Shown piece by piece: positions 23,390 to 35,259 of a DNA stretch of 64,000 nucleotides (positions are counted from its first letter, which is position 1; every line of letters begins with the position of its first letter). Both the position numbers and the translations under genes were made by a program. Source of the DNA: Hevea brasiliensis (taxonomy: Eukaryota > Streptophyta > Magnoliopsida > Malpighiales > Euphorbiaceae). Under the pieces are notes generated by a model. That model searched no databases, was not told where the DNA came from, and worked only from the letters and a program-made list of their open reading frames with translations. The stretch is taken from the NCBI RefSeq assembly GCF_030052815.1, contig NC_079510.1, forward strand, positions 34,239,823-34,303,822. The letters are read 5' to 3'.

Positions 23390-23397
23390 TATTTATA
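23390..23397 (-). promoter_or_regulatory. TATA box of antisense LTR gene, 5' LTR copy
   Basis: The minus strand reads GAGTATAAATAGGGG, an ideal plant TATA box, about 156 bp upstream of the antisense ATG at 23234. It is preserved in the other LTR at 41487-41494. Confidence 0.7.
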
Positions 23398-23870
23398 CTC
23401 GTCCGAGCATTTAATGCTCACGATGTTCCAGGTAGTGCATCGGATAGCGGGACTCGCCAGCTATTCTGACACATCTCACGAATATTTTGGAGATTCCATA
23501 AAGAGATCGGTTAACTATAGAGCGGCAGATTAAGGTGTTTCGAATTACGGATCGGATAAGTGTCATTCAAATTAAGAGTCGGATCGGATAAATACTTCAG
23601 ATATCAGAAAATAATCAATAATAAAAAGTTGTCCAAATAAATTTTATTTCCGAAAAGATCTGATTACATCATTTGGGTGATCTCTGGAGATCGGATTACA
23701 TTAAAGGTCTAATTACATCATAAGGGCGATCTTTAGAGACCGGTGGAACATCCTATCTAAAAGGCCTATGTCAAAGCCTAGTCTCATGGCTGAGTCAAAA
23801 GATGTGTTTGACCAGGAGACCGGTTGGGGGGACTATGACTCTCATGAGAATGAGAGAGGTCGTCATCAAA

Positions 23871-24167
23871 TTACCGCTCGAAACCGAGCCGCTGTCGGAA
23901 CACCCAGTGTGGAGAGGAGCTAGATGAACGCCAAATAGCAGTCACCGGCGTTGAGTTAGCTGTCTTCTTACCCGAAACCAGTTCGCCGATTATATCGGGC
24001 GAACGATTCGAGATCGGCACGATCGAGGTCCTCGATCCAGATCGGTTAATTAGTCCAGTTCTCTCACTGTCATCAGATAAGGTCATCATAATTTTTCGAT
24101 CACCAGGATCGTAAATTTTCAGGTAAGGAACAAAGAGGACAATCGGAAAAAGATTAAAGGCGGTCAT
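23871..24167 (-). pseudogene. Second antisense ORF in 5' LTR, unknown
   Basis: A 98-codon frame from ATG at 24167 (MTAFNLFPIVLF) on the antisense strand. A palindromic TATATATA box lies about 90 bp upstream (24256-24263). The N-terminal 70 residues are kept in the 3' LTR copy, but after TAN the two copies differ by an 8-bp indel, so the endings differ. I recognise no domain. It could be a small gene or chance open sequence. Confidence 0.35.
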
Positions 24168-24945
24168 TTTGTCTGGGATTATTGCCGGAGCAGAACAAGG
24201 AAAATGAAGAGAATAAGGGAGAAAGTCAAGTGAGGTAGGGCTTCCCGGTTGAAGGTATATATAGGAAAATTTGAGCATTTATTGCGAGCAGAAAATGAAG
24301 CGGACTCCTCGAGAATTGAGGGAAATAAATGCTTTGACTGGACCGAACCCGATAAAAGGAAGACTGGTGTGGTACGGATCGGTAGAAGGGAGACCGGCAT
24401 GAAAAGATCGGAAGAGAGCGTGTCAGGGGAGATCGGAAGAGAGGAACCCGATATGAGAGATCAGAAAAGGATCACATTGGAAAGACCGAAAAGGAAGGGA
24501 GGTCGGAAGACAAAGAGAATAAGACAGCTCCTGCCGATTATCGTCATAATCAGAGCCGAGGTAGTTAAAGCGTTGCAGGTGAAATCTCAACTGCACGCCC
24601 TAGAATCGCCCGCACTACTGACATGTGCCAGAGCACGTCAGGACAGCGCTGTACATCCTAATCTCCACCGTTGATCTTACTTGTAAGGACGAGCTCGGAA
24701 CCCTCGGATCGAAGAAGAAAACGACAAGATCAGCGCCTTTCACTCCTAGCCCTCAGATCGCTCTTGACAAGAAATTTTGGGCCGTCAGATTAGAAGAGAG
24801 AAAAGGACAAATACTCCGGAAGGGATCCTAATCGTTCGTTCTGATTCTCTTTAATTCCTGAACCCTTAGATCATGTCCTTCAAAATCTTAACCCTCCATC
24901 TCCCCCAAAATGGATCCTGACCCTTCATGGGGAGCACCCGGTTCC

Positions 24946-24953
24946 TATAAATA
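24946..24953 (+). promoter_or_regulatory. Ogre LTR sense promoter TATA box (5' LTR)
   Basis: TATAAATA in the context GGTTCCTATAAATACCTGC on the element's coding strand, about 1.8 kb before the LTR end. It probably drives genomic RNA, which would put the U3/R border near 24980. Confidence 0.6.
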
Positions 24954-25944
24954 CCTGCATGAAAAACTGTTCAAGAGAGGACGAAAAGAAGGATAGTGGG
25001 TATAGCGGAAGGACTCTGAAACTCAATTCAGCTCGTCACTCTGCTATTTTTGAAGCTTTCACAAGAAAAACTTTGGAAACCAATTTTTTAAAGTATTTTC
25101 TTGCAAAAGGGATTCTTGAATACTGAAACTCTCTATTTTCAGTTTGTTCATTATCCCGTGGTGCTCTCATTTTCAGCTGTTTGTTTTATTTAGTTCCACT
25201 CCCATTGTCCAGGCTCAACCTCATTTAAACTCGGGTATTATTTCGACCCGATTGCATTTTAGCAAAGCATCCTTCGTTTCAAGGCGGACCTTAATCTTCC
25301 AGGTACCAACCTGCAGTTCTATTAAGCTTTGTAATTCAATACTTAGTTTAGTAGATTTGGCTCCCTACAGGTGAGTGTTTGTATTGCCCTTTTATTAAGT
25401 GCTCGTTTGCATTTTTCGTATTTCCTTCGTTCTTTTACATATGTAGTTCTTTTTAAGTTTATATTGCGTTAAAGAATACCAAAAGGTTACTCTCGGGTTT
25501 ACTTCTTTGTTGATCAGTCCATTCTTTTTATTAATCTTTGTTATTTCTGAACGCTAGTCTTCTAGTCTCGAGTAATGTATAAGGGGTCGGGTAGAATGTA
25601 GGTAACCGTATCTAAAGGATCTCTTTAAAAATAATGAAAGGTCTAAACAATGAGTCGGGAAAATAGTAGGCCGAATCACTAGAATAATGCAAAAGACAAT
25701 TGAGTAAAACAACACAAGGCAGAGTAAAACCGAACTTTAAGATAGAAAAATGGGATAGATCGGGTATCAAAAGGTACTGGTAAGGCCACCACATAGGAAG
25801 GTCGGAAAATTCGGTTTGGTATCTCCTGACTAGATACAAGGTACCAATGAATTAAAAGAGGCCTTATTCCGAGCCCCTGCATCTTTAAATGCCAAAACCC
25901 TTAGTTCTAGGATTTCGTGACGGACAGCTATAATCAAGTTTCGA

Positions 25945-26330
25945 GAGATTGGAAGAGTCCTTATCCGATCCCTATTAAAATAAAAGGAGATCGGATGAGA
26001 GTTCTTATCCGATTTCCGCTTAAAATTCTTAATACATATTTAAAAAAGAGATCGGAGGAGAGTTCTTATCCGATTCTCAGGCTTAAAATTCTTAATAAAT
26101 ATTTAAAAAAAAAAGAGATCGGAGGAGAGTTCTTATCCGATTCTCAAGCTTAAAATTATTAATACATATTTAAAAAAGAGATCGGAGGAGAGTTCTTATC
26201 CGATTCTCAGGCTTAAAATTCTTAATACATATTTAAAGAAAGATCGGAGGAGAGTTCTTATCCGATTCTCAAGCTTAAAAATTTTAATAAATATTTAAAA
26301 GGAGATCGGAGGAGAGTTCTTATTCGATTT
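25945..26330. repeat. 60-66-bp tandem array in 5' LTR
   Basis: About seven units begin with (A)GATCGGAGGAGAGTTCTTATC and end with an A/T-rich TTAAAATTCTTAATA tail. Each unit starts with a small inverted repeat, ATCGGA...TCCGAT, so each could form a hairpin. The same array is in the 3' LTR at 44050-44435. Confidence 0.88.
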
Positions 26331-26748
26331 CCGAAATTAAATTTCAACAAATACGTAAGATAATTCCCCCTAAAATAAAATTAATACGCAATCGCAACTC
26401 ACTAAGGTTGTCTCATTTACTTATGTATCTGGGTAACCCGGATTAGTAAAAAATCAAACATTCCTTTCGGTCAAAAGGATTAACATTTCCATTCAAGCTC
26501 TCCTAACTATGAAGAACGTGAAGTTAAATCTGCTTACCCTTGTTGAGGGACGAGGTGGGGTGCCTAACACCTTCCCCATCCGTTCATGGACCCCGAACCT
26601 AAAATCTCTGTTTTTAAAGTGGTTTTATTCTAACTTACTTTCACAAATGGTTTTCTTTAATTTCCCTCAAAATTAAAGTGGCGACTCCTCACTTTTCCCA
26701 CTTCGGTGAGTGTTCGTCCAGGCGACCGTAAAACCCCTTGCAACAGCT

Positions 26749-26767
26749 TGGCGACTCCGCTGGGGAC
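26749..26767 (+). other. Ogre primer binding site (tRNA-Arg-like)
   Basis: TGGCGACTCCGCTGGGGAC starts three bases after the 5' LTR. It is of the kind described as complementary to plant tRNA-Arg in Ogre elements. The tRNA assignment is from memory of the family. Confidence 0.75.
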
Positions 26768-27616
26768 GTAGGACTAACTTAACCCCGGTCTAGAGGTCCA
26801 AAAGTAGATCTAATTTTGTGATCAAATCATAGTTAGATGGGCTTACTTCGCGAAATTCTATATATTAATTATTGTTATCTCTGCTAACCATTTTGCTTGT
26901 CCTTGCTTGTTTACTTTCTACAGCGCTCTTCATTTAAAAGGAAAAATAGGAAAAATAAAAATCCCCCTGAATTGGGAAGAGGTAAAGGTGTCCCTTCACA
27001 CACTGAACACTCACACGATGTCCTCACACACTTCAGCCCTATACCCGGGCTTTCTTACCCTTTTAGGAAAGTAGGAGGGAGTCATGTAGCGGTACCCGTG
27101 GGTTTTGCCCCATTAGTATCCGTGAAGGCTTCTGCTCAAATTAAAACTCGTTCTATTCACCGTGATACCCGTGGAATTTTCCCGATAGTATTGTGGGGGA
27201 TAGAATGGGGCTCTACTGTGTACAGTAGGGGCAATTTGGGAACCTGTGGCTTTTAGAAAATTAGACCCTGAGCTAAACTATCACGATAGTTGGAAGCCAT
27301 AGCGAGCTACCTTGTAAGATAGAACTGTCCAACTAGATAGCACCTAGCCGGTATTAGGACTTCCCTTTACTTTAAGACAAAAGGGGGCATACTTACTCTT
27401 ACCCTATTCTGTTTATTTTATTTTGTTCTTATTTTAAAGAGTAATCTCGAATCATACTGTTAAGAAAAACCTACACATTTTCCTACTTTGATAAATGTGT
27501 AGGCGTCACTCTGCCAACAGTATAATTCAAGATTACCTGAATTTAACCCGCTAACCAGTTTTCCCTGCAGGCATCACTAAAATAAGGTCTGTAAAAGGAT
27601 AAGCATCATTTTTAAC
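26768..27616 (+). other. Ogre 5' leader
   Basis: Untranslated leader between the primer site and ORF1. A 119-codon frame at 26897-27256 has no recognisable domain and was not called. Confidence 0.6.
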
Positions 27617-29509
27617 ATGGCATCCTTGAGTCAGTCGACGGAAGAAGTTCTTAAATCAGAACAGAATGCTAAACCATGGCCCAAATCGTCTCATTGCTCA
27701 GTACCCCCACAAAGGGATATTAGCTCATTACCTCCATTGGACCTAAGCAAGATTGAAGTCAGGATGAACAGTCTCGAAGGTCTGGTCAATGGTTGGAAGT
27801 CGTTTCTCGATTAGGTCAAAGCACAATTTGAGAAGAAATATGGGAGGATTGCAGCCTTGATACAAGTTAAAGTTCAAGTCCCAGCACTGAAGGCCATGTT
27901 GTCAGTTTGGAACCCTAAGTTTGGAGTGTTCTCTTTCAACGATATCGATACTGCTCCCACTATGGAAGAATATCAAGCATTGCTAGAAATCCCTTATGCG
28001 GCGCAGAATCGAATTTACCTACACCTTGAACATAGGCAGACCTGGAAACGGCTCGCACATATGCTGGGGATCTCACCAGAAGAAGCAAAGGCGAGAGAAA
28101 CCGTCAAAGGAAACACGCATGGATGGTATTGGACTTACCTCAAAAAAGGGTTGGATCAATGCATCCAAGACCAACAGTGGGATCAAGCTTCGTTGATGCT
28201 CGCTTTAGCAATTTACGGCTTGATCTTGTTCCCTGGGCCTTCCGGAATCATGACCTGTGGTGTTGTGGAAATATTATGGGCAGTAGAGAAACAGAAAGTC
28301 AATCCAGTACCGGCAATACTTGCCGAGACTTTCTTAACCCTCACTTACTGTAGACAGCAAGGTAAGGGGTCCATTAAGTGTTGTTCTCAGCTGTTGTACC
28401 TCTGGATTATTAGTCATATGTGTCATGTGGAGACGAAGGGATTAACTTGGTATCTTGACCAGCCTCTCATCGAGAAAATGACCCGATTGATAATCAGCCC
28501 GAAGGATGAGCCACAGTGGCAAGAACGGATTTTGAGCTTCAATAGCCATAACTATTGTTGGAAGAAATTATGGACATCAAGTCAATCCATTTTGATCAGC
28601 ATGGGGAAAAATCAATTAGTATCCCTAATCGGAGTGACTGGGTACACAAGTTACACTCTGGCCTTAGTAATGAGGCAATTCGGCTCAACACAGTTCAGAA
28701 TCAATGAAGAAGAATGCCACCAAGGTCACTTCTACCATGAGCTCAAGGAAGAGGAGGGGTTGAAAATAACTCGTAAATCTTGGGAAAACATCACTCTAAT
28801 GGAGAGGCCGCCTAAAGGTCCGAGTGCCACGGGCGACTATCTTAAATGGAGGGCTGACAGGGACCAAGAACACTCGACAACAAAATGCGAAGACAGCAAC
28901 CCTTGCCAAAATGCCCTATCAGAGGAAGCTAATAATCATCTGACTAACTCACTACAGAAGGCAAACATTGAGAACTCGCAACTGCAAGAACAAATAAAAC
29001 AGTTGGAGGATCAACAGGGGAACCTTAAAAGAAAAGTGAGAAGACTTGGGGAAGAGGTAAGGGCCGAAAAGATGAGCTCCGAAGAGAAAGAGGCACGGTG
29101 GGAAGAGGAAAAAGGCTCTCTCCAAGCTGTGGTAAGGGAAGTAGAAGTGCAGAATAGTAAGCTTCAGGAAAAAATAAAATACTAAGAGATACTCGTAGAA
29201 GAGTATAAACAAGAAAACAAAAAAAAGAAGCTTGAATTAAAGGAACAGGCACTGCTCATCAACGATATCCTGAAAGAATGTGCTAAGGAAAGGAAGGAGA
29301 AAGAAAGACAAGCTGCTCTCTATCAAGAGCTGAAAGAGAATGTTAATCAGCTGGAGAGAACGATAGCACAGGGAAAACAAGAACTCCTTCCTGAATCCGA
29401 GTATGCTCTAAAAGCATTCGACCCTGCCAAACAAGAAGAAAGGTTATACGAGTATCTCAGAAAATGTCATCTCATTATAAAGAGCCTCCTCGAGCCTAGG
29501 CCGATGTAA
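27617..29509 (+). pseudogene. Ogre ORF1 (DUF7745/plant mobile domain-like), two stops
   Basis: One frame of about 630 codons upstream of gag, the position of the extra ORF1 that defines Ogre elements. It starts at ATG 27617 (MASLSQSTEEV). After a TAG at 27812-27814 it enters a globular domain (VPALKAMLSVWNPKFGVFSF, TMEEYQALLEIP, LALAIYGLILFPGPSG, ILAETFLTLTYCR) resembling the DUF7745 family of plant retrotransposon ORF1 proteins. The C-terminal third is a long charged coiled coil (from about 28930), interrupted by TAA at 29183-29185 but open again to 29507. The role of ORF1 is unknown in the family. Both stops are single codons in an otherwise open frame. Confidence 0.8.
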
Positions 29510-29935
29510 AGAATGCTGTGTATAAATATTCAATTAATGGAAAACTTTTTGGGCCATTGTTTAGCAAAATGATGAATGAATAGTATAACTCCCGTAGGAA
29601 CCCCCTCGCTAGGGTTATGCGAAAAATTGGATGTGCCATATGGACAGGTATCATAAGACGCGCATTCAATCTTGTCATTCACAGTCAGACTATCGAATGA
29701 TGCCATGATAAAATTAATGCAATCATCCTTCAGCAGATTTCATTTTGGCTCCCAAATGCCACTATATCCTTTGTCCGAACTAGGACCTTTAATTTTTTAA
29801 AATTCAAAATTCACTAAAAGCTTTTATTTATTTCCCTCCAGAAAATCAAACATTGCTTCAAACAAGGCAAGTCTGACCAAGCACACGGTTCAACCCAAGC
29901 GAGTGTACTTAACAAGATCCCGAACAAAGAAGATA

Positions 29936-31951
29936 ATGGAAGATCAGGAACAAGTACAGAACCTACAAGGATAGGTTTCCGAATTGAAGGATCAGGTCTC
30001 AGAACTTATGAGACTAATGAGAGAGATGTCCCAAAATAAACCCACTTCAGAACCTAACCTATCATTACCTCCCCCACCACCTACAACAATGGATCCTCAC
30101 CAAGCTTCAACCTCTTTCACCTTTCAGTCATCTATCCCGGATCCGACAGTCACTGTCAACCCAGCTGCCATAAATAATGACCTACCTTTCTCTCATTACC
30201 CAGCCGTCCCAAATGCTGACCCATACCCTTCAATATTGATCCCTCAAGTTCACTCCACCCCTCATTTCCCAGCTGGGGGAGTATCTTTTGCAGTAGAAGG
30301 AGAAAGTAAGGCCAGGGAAAAAGAAAAGCTGTCTGCTCTAGAAGAAAGATTGAGAGCAATAGAGGGGCTGAACATGTATGGTTCAGTCGATGTGGCGTCA
30401 CTGAGATTGGTGCCAGATGTGGTGGTGCCACCCAAATTCAAAGTTCCGGATTTCGACAAGTACACCGGGAACTCAAATCCCCGCATCCACCTGGCAACCT
30501 ACATTGCCAAAATGTCTGCCTTAACAGAAGATGACAGACTTCTAATTCACTTCTTCCACGAGAGCCTCTCCGGAGCAGCCCTGAGATGGTGCATCCAGTT
30601 GGATAGAAGCAAACTCCGCTCCTGGAAGGATTTAGCTGATGCTTTCCTGAAGCAATATAAGTTCAATTGCGATGTGGCCCCCACGAGGAGAGATCTCCAA
30701 AACTTGGTACAGAAGGACAGGGAAAGTTTCAAAGAGTATGCCTAAAGATGGAGGGAAAAGGCCGCAGAAGTATATCTTCCGGTAACCGACAATGAACTCT
30801 GCTTCCTATTCATTGAAACACTGAAGGCTCCTTACTTCAACCTGATGATTGGGAATACCTCCAACAGCTTCTCTGACATCATCCAAGCCGGTGAGAGAAT
30901 AGAGGCTAATTTAAGGATGGGACGGCTGCAGGAGTTGACTGAAAACCTTGCGAAGAAGACTACCAGCTTTGGCAAGAAGAAGGAGGGTGATGTGCATTCC
31001 ATCACCCATCAGAATAATTATTCCCCACTTACCCAAAATAACTACCGGCCATATCCTCCCCCTCATGGCCAAACAGTTGCAAACATTCCACCTCCTTTCC
31101 CAAATTATCCACACTCGCGCCCACAATACCCACCTACAAATTACCAGCCTAGACCTCTTCCTCCACCTACTCAACCCAGACCACCACAAAATAATCCCAG
31201 ACCACAAAGAATCCCTGATCCACCCCTTCCCCTCCCACTCAGTGAAATATACCGATACCTCATCGGTATAAATCAGATTGTACCAGTTCCCCTAGACCCA
31301 ATTCAGCCACCATACCCCAGGTGGTATGATGCCACTGCCCGTTGTGAATATCATGGAGGGGCACAAGGGCATTCAACTGACAACTGCGGAGCACTCCGAG
31401 GAAGAGTGCACGCTTTAATCCGGAACGGGTGGTTGAAGATTAAGGGAAATGGTTCCCTCCCCAATGTTACCTCAAACCCGTTGCCCAATCATAATGCGGG
31501 CAATGGAGTAAATATGATAGAACCGGATGGAGAGAGGTTGGCACCAGAGGTAGAAGAGCTAATTCCTCACTTTGAGGAAATCTTTGCCATGGCAATGAGG
31601 GAAGGTTACCTTTACCCTCAGGTATCGGAATCAGAAAAAGGTACGGGATGTCCTTACCATGGAGGGGTAGTTGATCATGAGCTGCAAGACTGCGAGGGAT
31701 TCCGGCAAGAGGTCCAGAATTTGCTGTCCCTCAAAATTTTAAGATGCCAAAAGAGATCAAAAGTGGAGGGCGAAGTAAATACTACCAGGTTTGGCCAGAA
31801 TTCCTCTACCCCCAATCCTAGATTAACCTTCTCTGTCCCCAATGCCCCAATGCCCTCACCACCAGTAACGATTATCCGAACCCCGCCTCAGCTCCCAGTC
31901 ACAAATACTCATGCTGTCCCTTGGAACTACAATTTCCAAGTTTTCACCTAA
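29936..31951 (+). pseudogene. Ogre gag
   Basis: One frame from ATG 29936 to the TAA at 31949-31951, interrupted by TAG at 29972-29974 and TAA at 30743-30745. It holds the Tat-type capsid (VPPKFKVPDFDKYTGNSNPR, LAQ-like helix, LKQYKFNCDVAPTRRDLQNL), a Pro-rich linker (PPPHGQ ... PRPLPPP) and two Cys/His knuckles (CEYHGGAQGHSTDNC near 31345 and CPYHGGVVDHELQDC near 31650). Gag forms the virus-like particle and packages the RNA. Downstream the same frame continues into protease. Confidence 0.87.
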
Positions 31952-33441
31952 GGAGCATCGAGCAGTATGCCGGCTCCTAATCTTACTTCACCTCCGGCAC
32001 CTCCAAAACCGTGCTTCACTCCCCATGAGCACTTCAAAATGACTTACGCCAGACCTACCAGCAATACTACTCCCCAACCTAATCCTCAGCCCGCCACTAC
32101 CACAAAATCTTCCCCGCTTGAATCAGAGGTTGAGTTTATAACCAGAAGTGGGAGATGTTACGGGTTTGATGAGAAAGAAAAGAAGAAGGGGAAAGTAAAA
32201 ATGGGAGAATTACAGAAGAACACAGAAGAAGAGATTGAGAAAACGGGGGAAGTAGAACCCGCCGGGCCTGAAGAAGAGGAGGAGCTGTTGCTCCAAATAA
32301 TGAAGCAGAGTGAGTACGATGTGGTGGAACAATTGAGAAAGACACCTGCCCGAATATCACTGTTATCGCTGATTTTGAGCTCTGTGGTGCACCGTCATGC
32401 CTTGCAGAAAATCCTGGATCAGGCCTTTGTGAACCTTGACATCACACCGGGGCAGTTCGAGAAGATAGTGGGACAAATCCAGGCATCTAGTTTTGTCACT
32501 TTTTCTGAAGAAGAGATAGATCCTGCAGGCTTGGCACACAATAAATCCCTCCATGTGACAGTGAAATGTAAAGGTTGTATAGTGGCCAAGGTCCTTATTG
32601 ATAACGGATCAGCCCTTAATGTACTGCCTAGTGCTACCTTGGCTAGGCTGCTAGTTGACCGATCAGATATACGTCAAAGTGCTATGGTGGTAAGAGCCTT
32701 TGACGGTACAAGAAGAGAAGTGTTGGGAGACATCAACTTGCCACTCCAAATAGGCGCATGCACCTTCAACGTCACATTCCAGGTGATGAACATTGAACCG
32801 GCCTACACTATGTTGCTGGGGAGGCCGTGGATCCATTCAGCGAATGCCGTTCCTTCAACCTTACATCAGAAAATAAAGTACATCATGGACGGCAGAATTA
32901 TCACTGTGAGAGGGGAAGAAGCCATTTTGGTCACCAAGCCACAATCACTTCCTTATGTGGAAGCAGCTGAGGAGTCGTTGGAAAGCTCCTTCCAGGCCCT
33001 TGAACTACAAGAAACCAGAAATGAAGGGGCTATGGCTATGGTAGCCAAGATAATGTCGAAGAATGGGTATGAAGAAGGCAAAGGCCTAGGCGCTACATTA
33101 CAAGGGATTGTTGAACCTATACCGGCTATCCAGAAGATAGGCCGTTGCGGTTTGGGTTATGAGGAGGACGCCCTCATGGATGAGCGATTCTGGATGAGGA
33201 ATAGACTTCGGGATCAGAGATTTGACCAGAAAATCGGGAAAATGAAACTAGTCCAGAGAATCACAGAGGTCTTCACTAAACTGATCATCGAAAATCCGAC
33301 AGAGGTCGAAGAATCACCTGATGAACCATCCATCGATGTCATCCACTTGGATTCCTTGTATGAGGCTCTGGTCTCGCCAATAGCTGAGGGGCAAGAACTA
33401 GACAACTGGACAGCAGAGGACATCCCTGTACTTAATTTCGA
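31952..33441 (+). CDS. Ogre aspartic protease with G-patch
   Basis: Continues the gag frame after one stop. It includes an ITRSGR-type Tat motif, a helical region (SEYDVVEQLRKTPARISLL) and the protease with active-site-like LIDNGSALNVLP, where DNG replaces the usual DSG/DTG. VRAFDG, LLGRPWIH and a G-patch (KNGYEEGKGLGATLQG ... GLGYE) at about 33057-33160 follow. G-patches next to protease are known in several retroelements. The frame ends at TAA 33443, which lies inside the putative intron, so splicing would connect it to RT. Confidence 0.87.
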
Positions 33442-33632
33442 GTAAAGTACCTTTGGTTATCTACACTTGATCATTTTGTCCATGGTGGCAAGTGTAACAT
33501 TGTAAATGGACCCTTTTCTTATGTCGTAAATTTTTAATGAATTAATAGCGCATTTATTTCCAATTCTTTTTTTTTTTTTGGCTCTCCATTTGAATTCCAT
33601 CCTTATAATATATTCTATTTTCGTTCATTCAG
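33442..33632 (+). other. Ogre protease-RT intron (191 bp)
   Basis: GTAAAGT at 33442 and a T-rich tract ending in TTCATTCAG at 33632. Removing it joins LNF-E in frame to TIHQLTPNN, which leads into RT. An intron at exactly this place is a published hallmark of Ogre elements. The protease stop codon lies two bases into the intron. Confidence 0.85.
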
Positions 33633-35259
33633 GACCATTCATCAATTAACACCTAATAATTCAATAGACTCAGAAATTCCTCCGGTTAATTTTGAAATCC
33701 CCATAACTGCCATTACTTCAAGTGATTCTAAGGTGGAGCTCACAGAGGAAAGGGATGAAAGGGATGAACCTTCCCTAGTGCCTTATGGAGACGAAACGCA
33801 CACCATAAACTTAGGCACGGAAGAAGTGAAAAGGGAACTTAAGGTAGTGGAAAGTGAAGAATTGGGAGATATGATCAGTTTGCTCAAAGAATTCCTAGAC
33901 GTGTTTTCCTAGAGCTATGATGATATGGTTGGTTTGGACCCCCAAATAGTGACGCATAAAATTCCCCTAATTCCGGGGACAGTCCCAGTAAAGCAGAAGC
34001 TAAGAAGAATGAATCCTGACACACTGCTCAAAGTTACGGATGAGGTCAAGAAACAGTATGATACTGGATTCCTGGAAGGAGTCAAATATCCCCAATGGAT
34101 AGCTAACGTTGTCCCAGTAATGAAGAAGGACGGGAGAGTTAGGGTATGTGTTGACTACAGGGATCTTAATAAAGCAAGCCTGAAAGATGATTTCCCTCTC
34201 CCTCACATTGATGTGTTAGTCGACAACGCAGCAGGATTAGGCCGGTGTTCGTGCATCGATGGGGCATCAGGGTACAATCAAATCCCAATGGATGAGGGAG
34301 ACAAGGAGAAAACTGCCTTTATCACTCAATGGGGGGTATTTTGCTATCGGGTCATGCCTTTCGGATTAAAAAATGCTGGAGCCACCTACCAACGCGCCAT
34401 GGTCACATTATTCCACGATATGATGCATAAGGAAGTGGAGGTGTACGTGGATGATATGATTATCAAATCCCGGGGAAAGGAGAGCCATGTGCAGGTGATG
34501 AGGAAAGTATTCGAGAGACTCAGGAAATATCAGCTGAAGCTGAACCCTTCCAAGTGCATATTCGGAGCTAGATCTGGGAAATTGTTGGGATTCATAGTGA
34601 GCGAGAAGGGAATAGAAGTTGATCCGGACAAAGTCCGAGCCATTCAAGAGATGCCATCCCCAAAAATAGAAAGAGAGGTACGCAGTTTCTTGGGGAAATT
34701 GAACTACATATCAAGGTTTATCTCCAATCTCACCGCTAAGGCTGAGCCTATCTTTAGACTACTCCGAAAGAATACCACCACTCAATGGGATTCAGTTTGC
34801 CAAGAGGCTTTTGAGAAAATCAAGCAGTACTTGTCTAACCTACCAGTGGCGGGAAGGCCTCTGATCCTGTATATGGCAGTCCAGCAAAGCTCAATGGGAT
34901 GTGTTTTGGGGCAACATGATGATACCGGCTGGAAGGAAAGAGCAATTTATTATTTGAGCAAAAAGTTCAATGATTGTGAGTCAAGGTATTCTTTCCTAAA
35001 GAAAACTTGCTGCGCGCTAGCTTGGACAGCAAATCGCCTCAAGCACTACATGTTGAATCACAAGACATGGCTCATTTCTAGAATGGATCCTATCAAGTAT
35101 GTATTCGAAAGCCCATTCGTGCCGGGAAGGATAGCCAAGTGGCAGGTCATACTCTCCCAGTATGACATTGTCTATATGACCCGGAAAGCGGTGAAAGGTA
35201 GCTTGATCGCAGATCTCTTAGCAGAAAACCATCCAGGATTACGAAGCTTTGGATTTTGA
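33633..35259 (+). pseudogene. Ogre reverse transcriptase and first RNase H
   Basis: The frame after the intron runs through an acidic linker, meets TAG at 33910-33912, then the open RT from 33925. RT shows VKQKLRRMNPD, RVCVDYRDLNKAS, DDFPLPHIDVLVDN, MPFGLKNAGATYQRAM and the catalytic YVDDM at 34444-34458. The first RNase H region follows (YLSKKFNDCESRYSFLKKTC ... KGSLIADLLAE). The frame is lost near 35230-35245 by a one-base change and terminates at 35257-35259. Confidence 0.88.

Larger units (their letters stand above)
20807..26745 (+). repeat. Ogre 5' LTR
   Basis: 5939 bp, matching 38937-44848 along its whole length with small indels. Along it lie a GATCGG/CCGATC-rich left part, antisense genes (21353-24263), a sense promoter (TATA at 24946), and a 60-66-bp repeat array (25945-26330). 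The right end is TTGCAACA, followed by the primer site. Confidence 0.93.

Noticed and set aside
24249..24674. 141-codon sense ORF in the Ogre LTR, also open at 42353-42778
   Set aside because: Its charged sequence comes from GATCGG-rich DNA. The copies differ by several amino acid changes and no domain is recognisable.
30911..31271. Frames on both strands overlapping Ogre gag
   Set aside because: They are alternative readings of the Pro-rich Gag linker.
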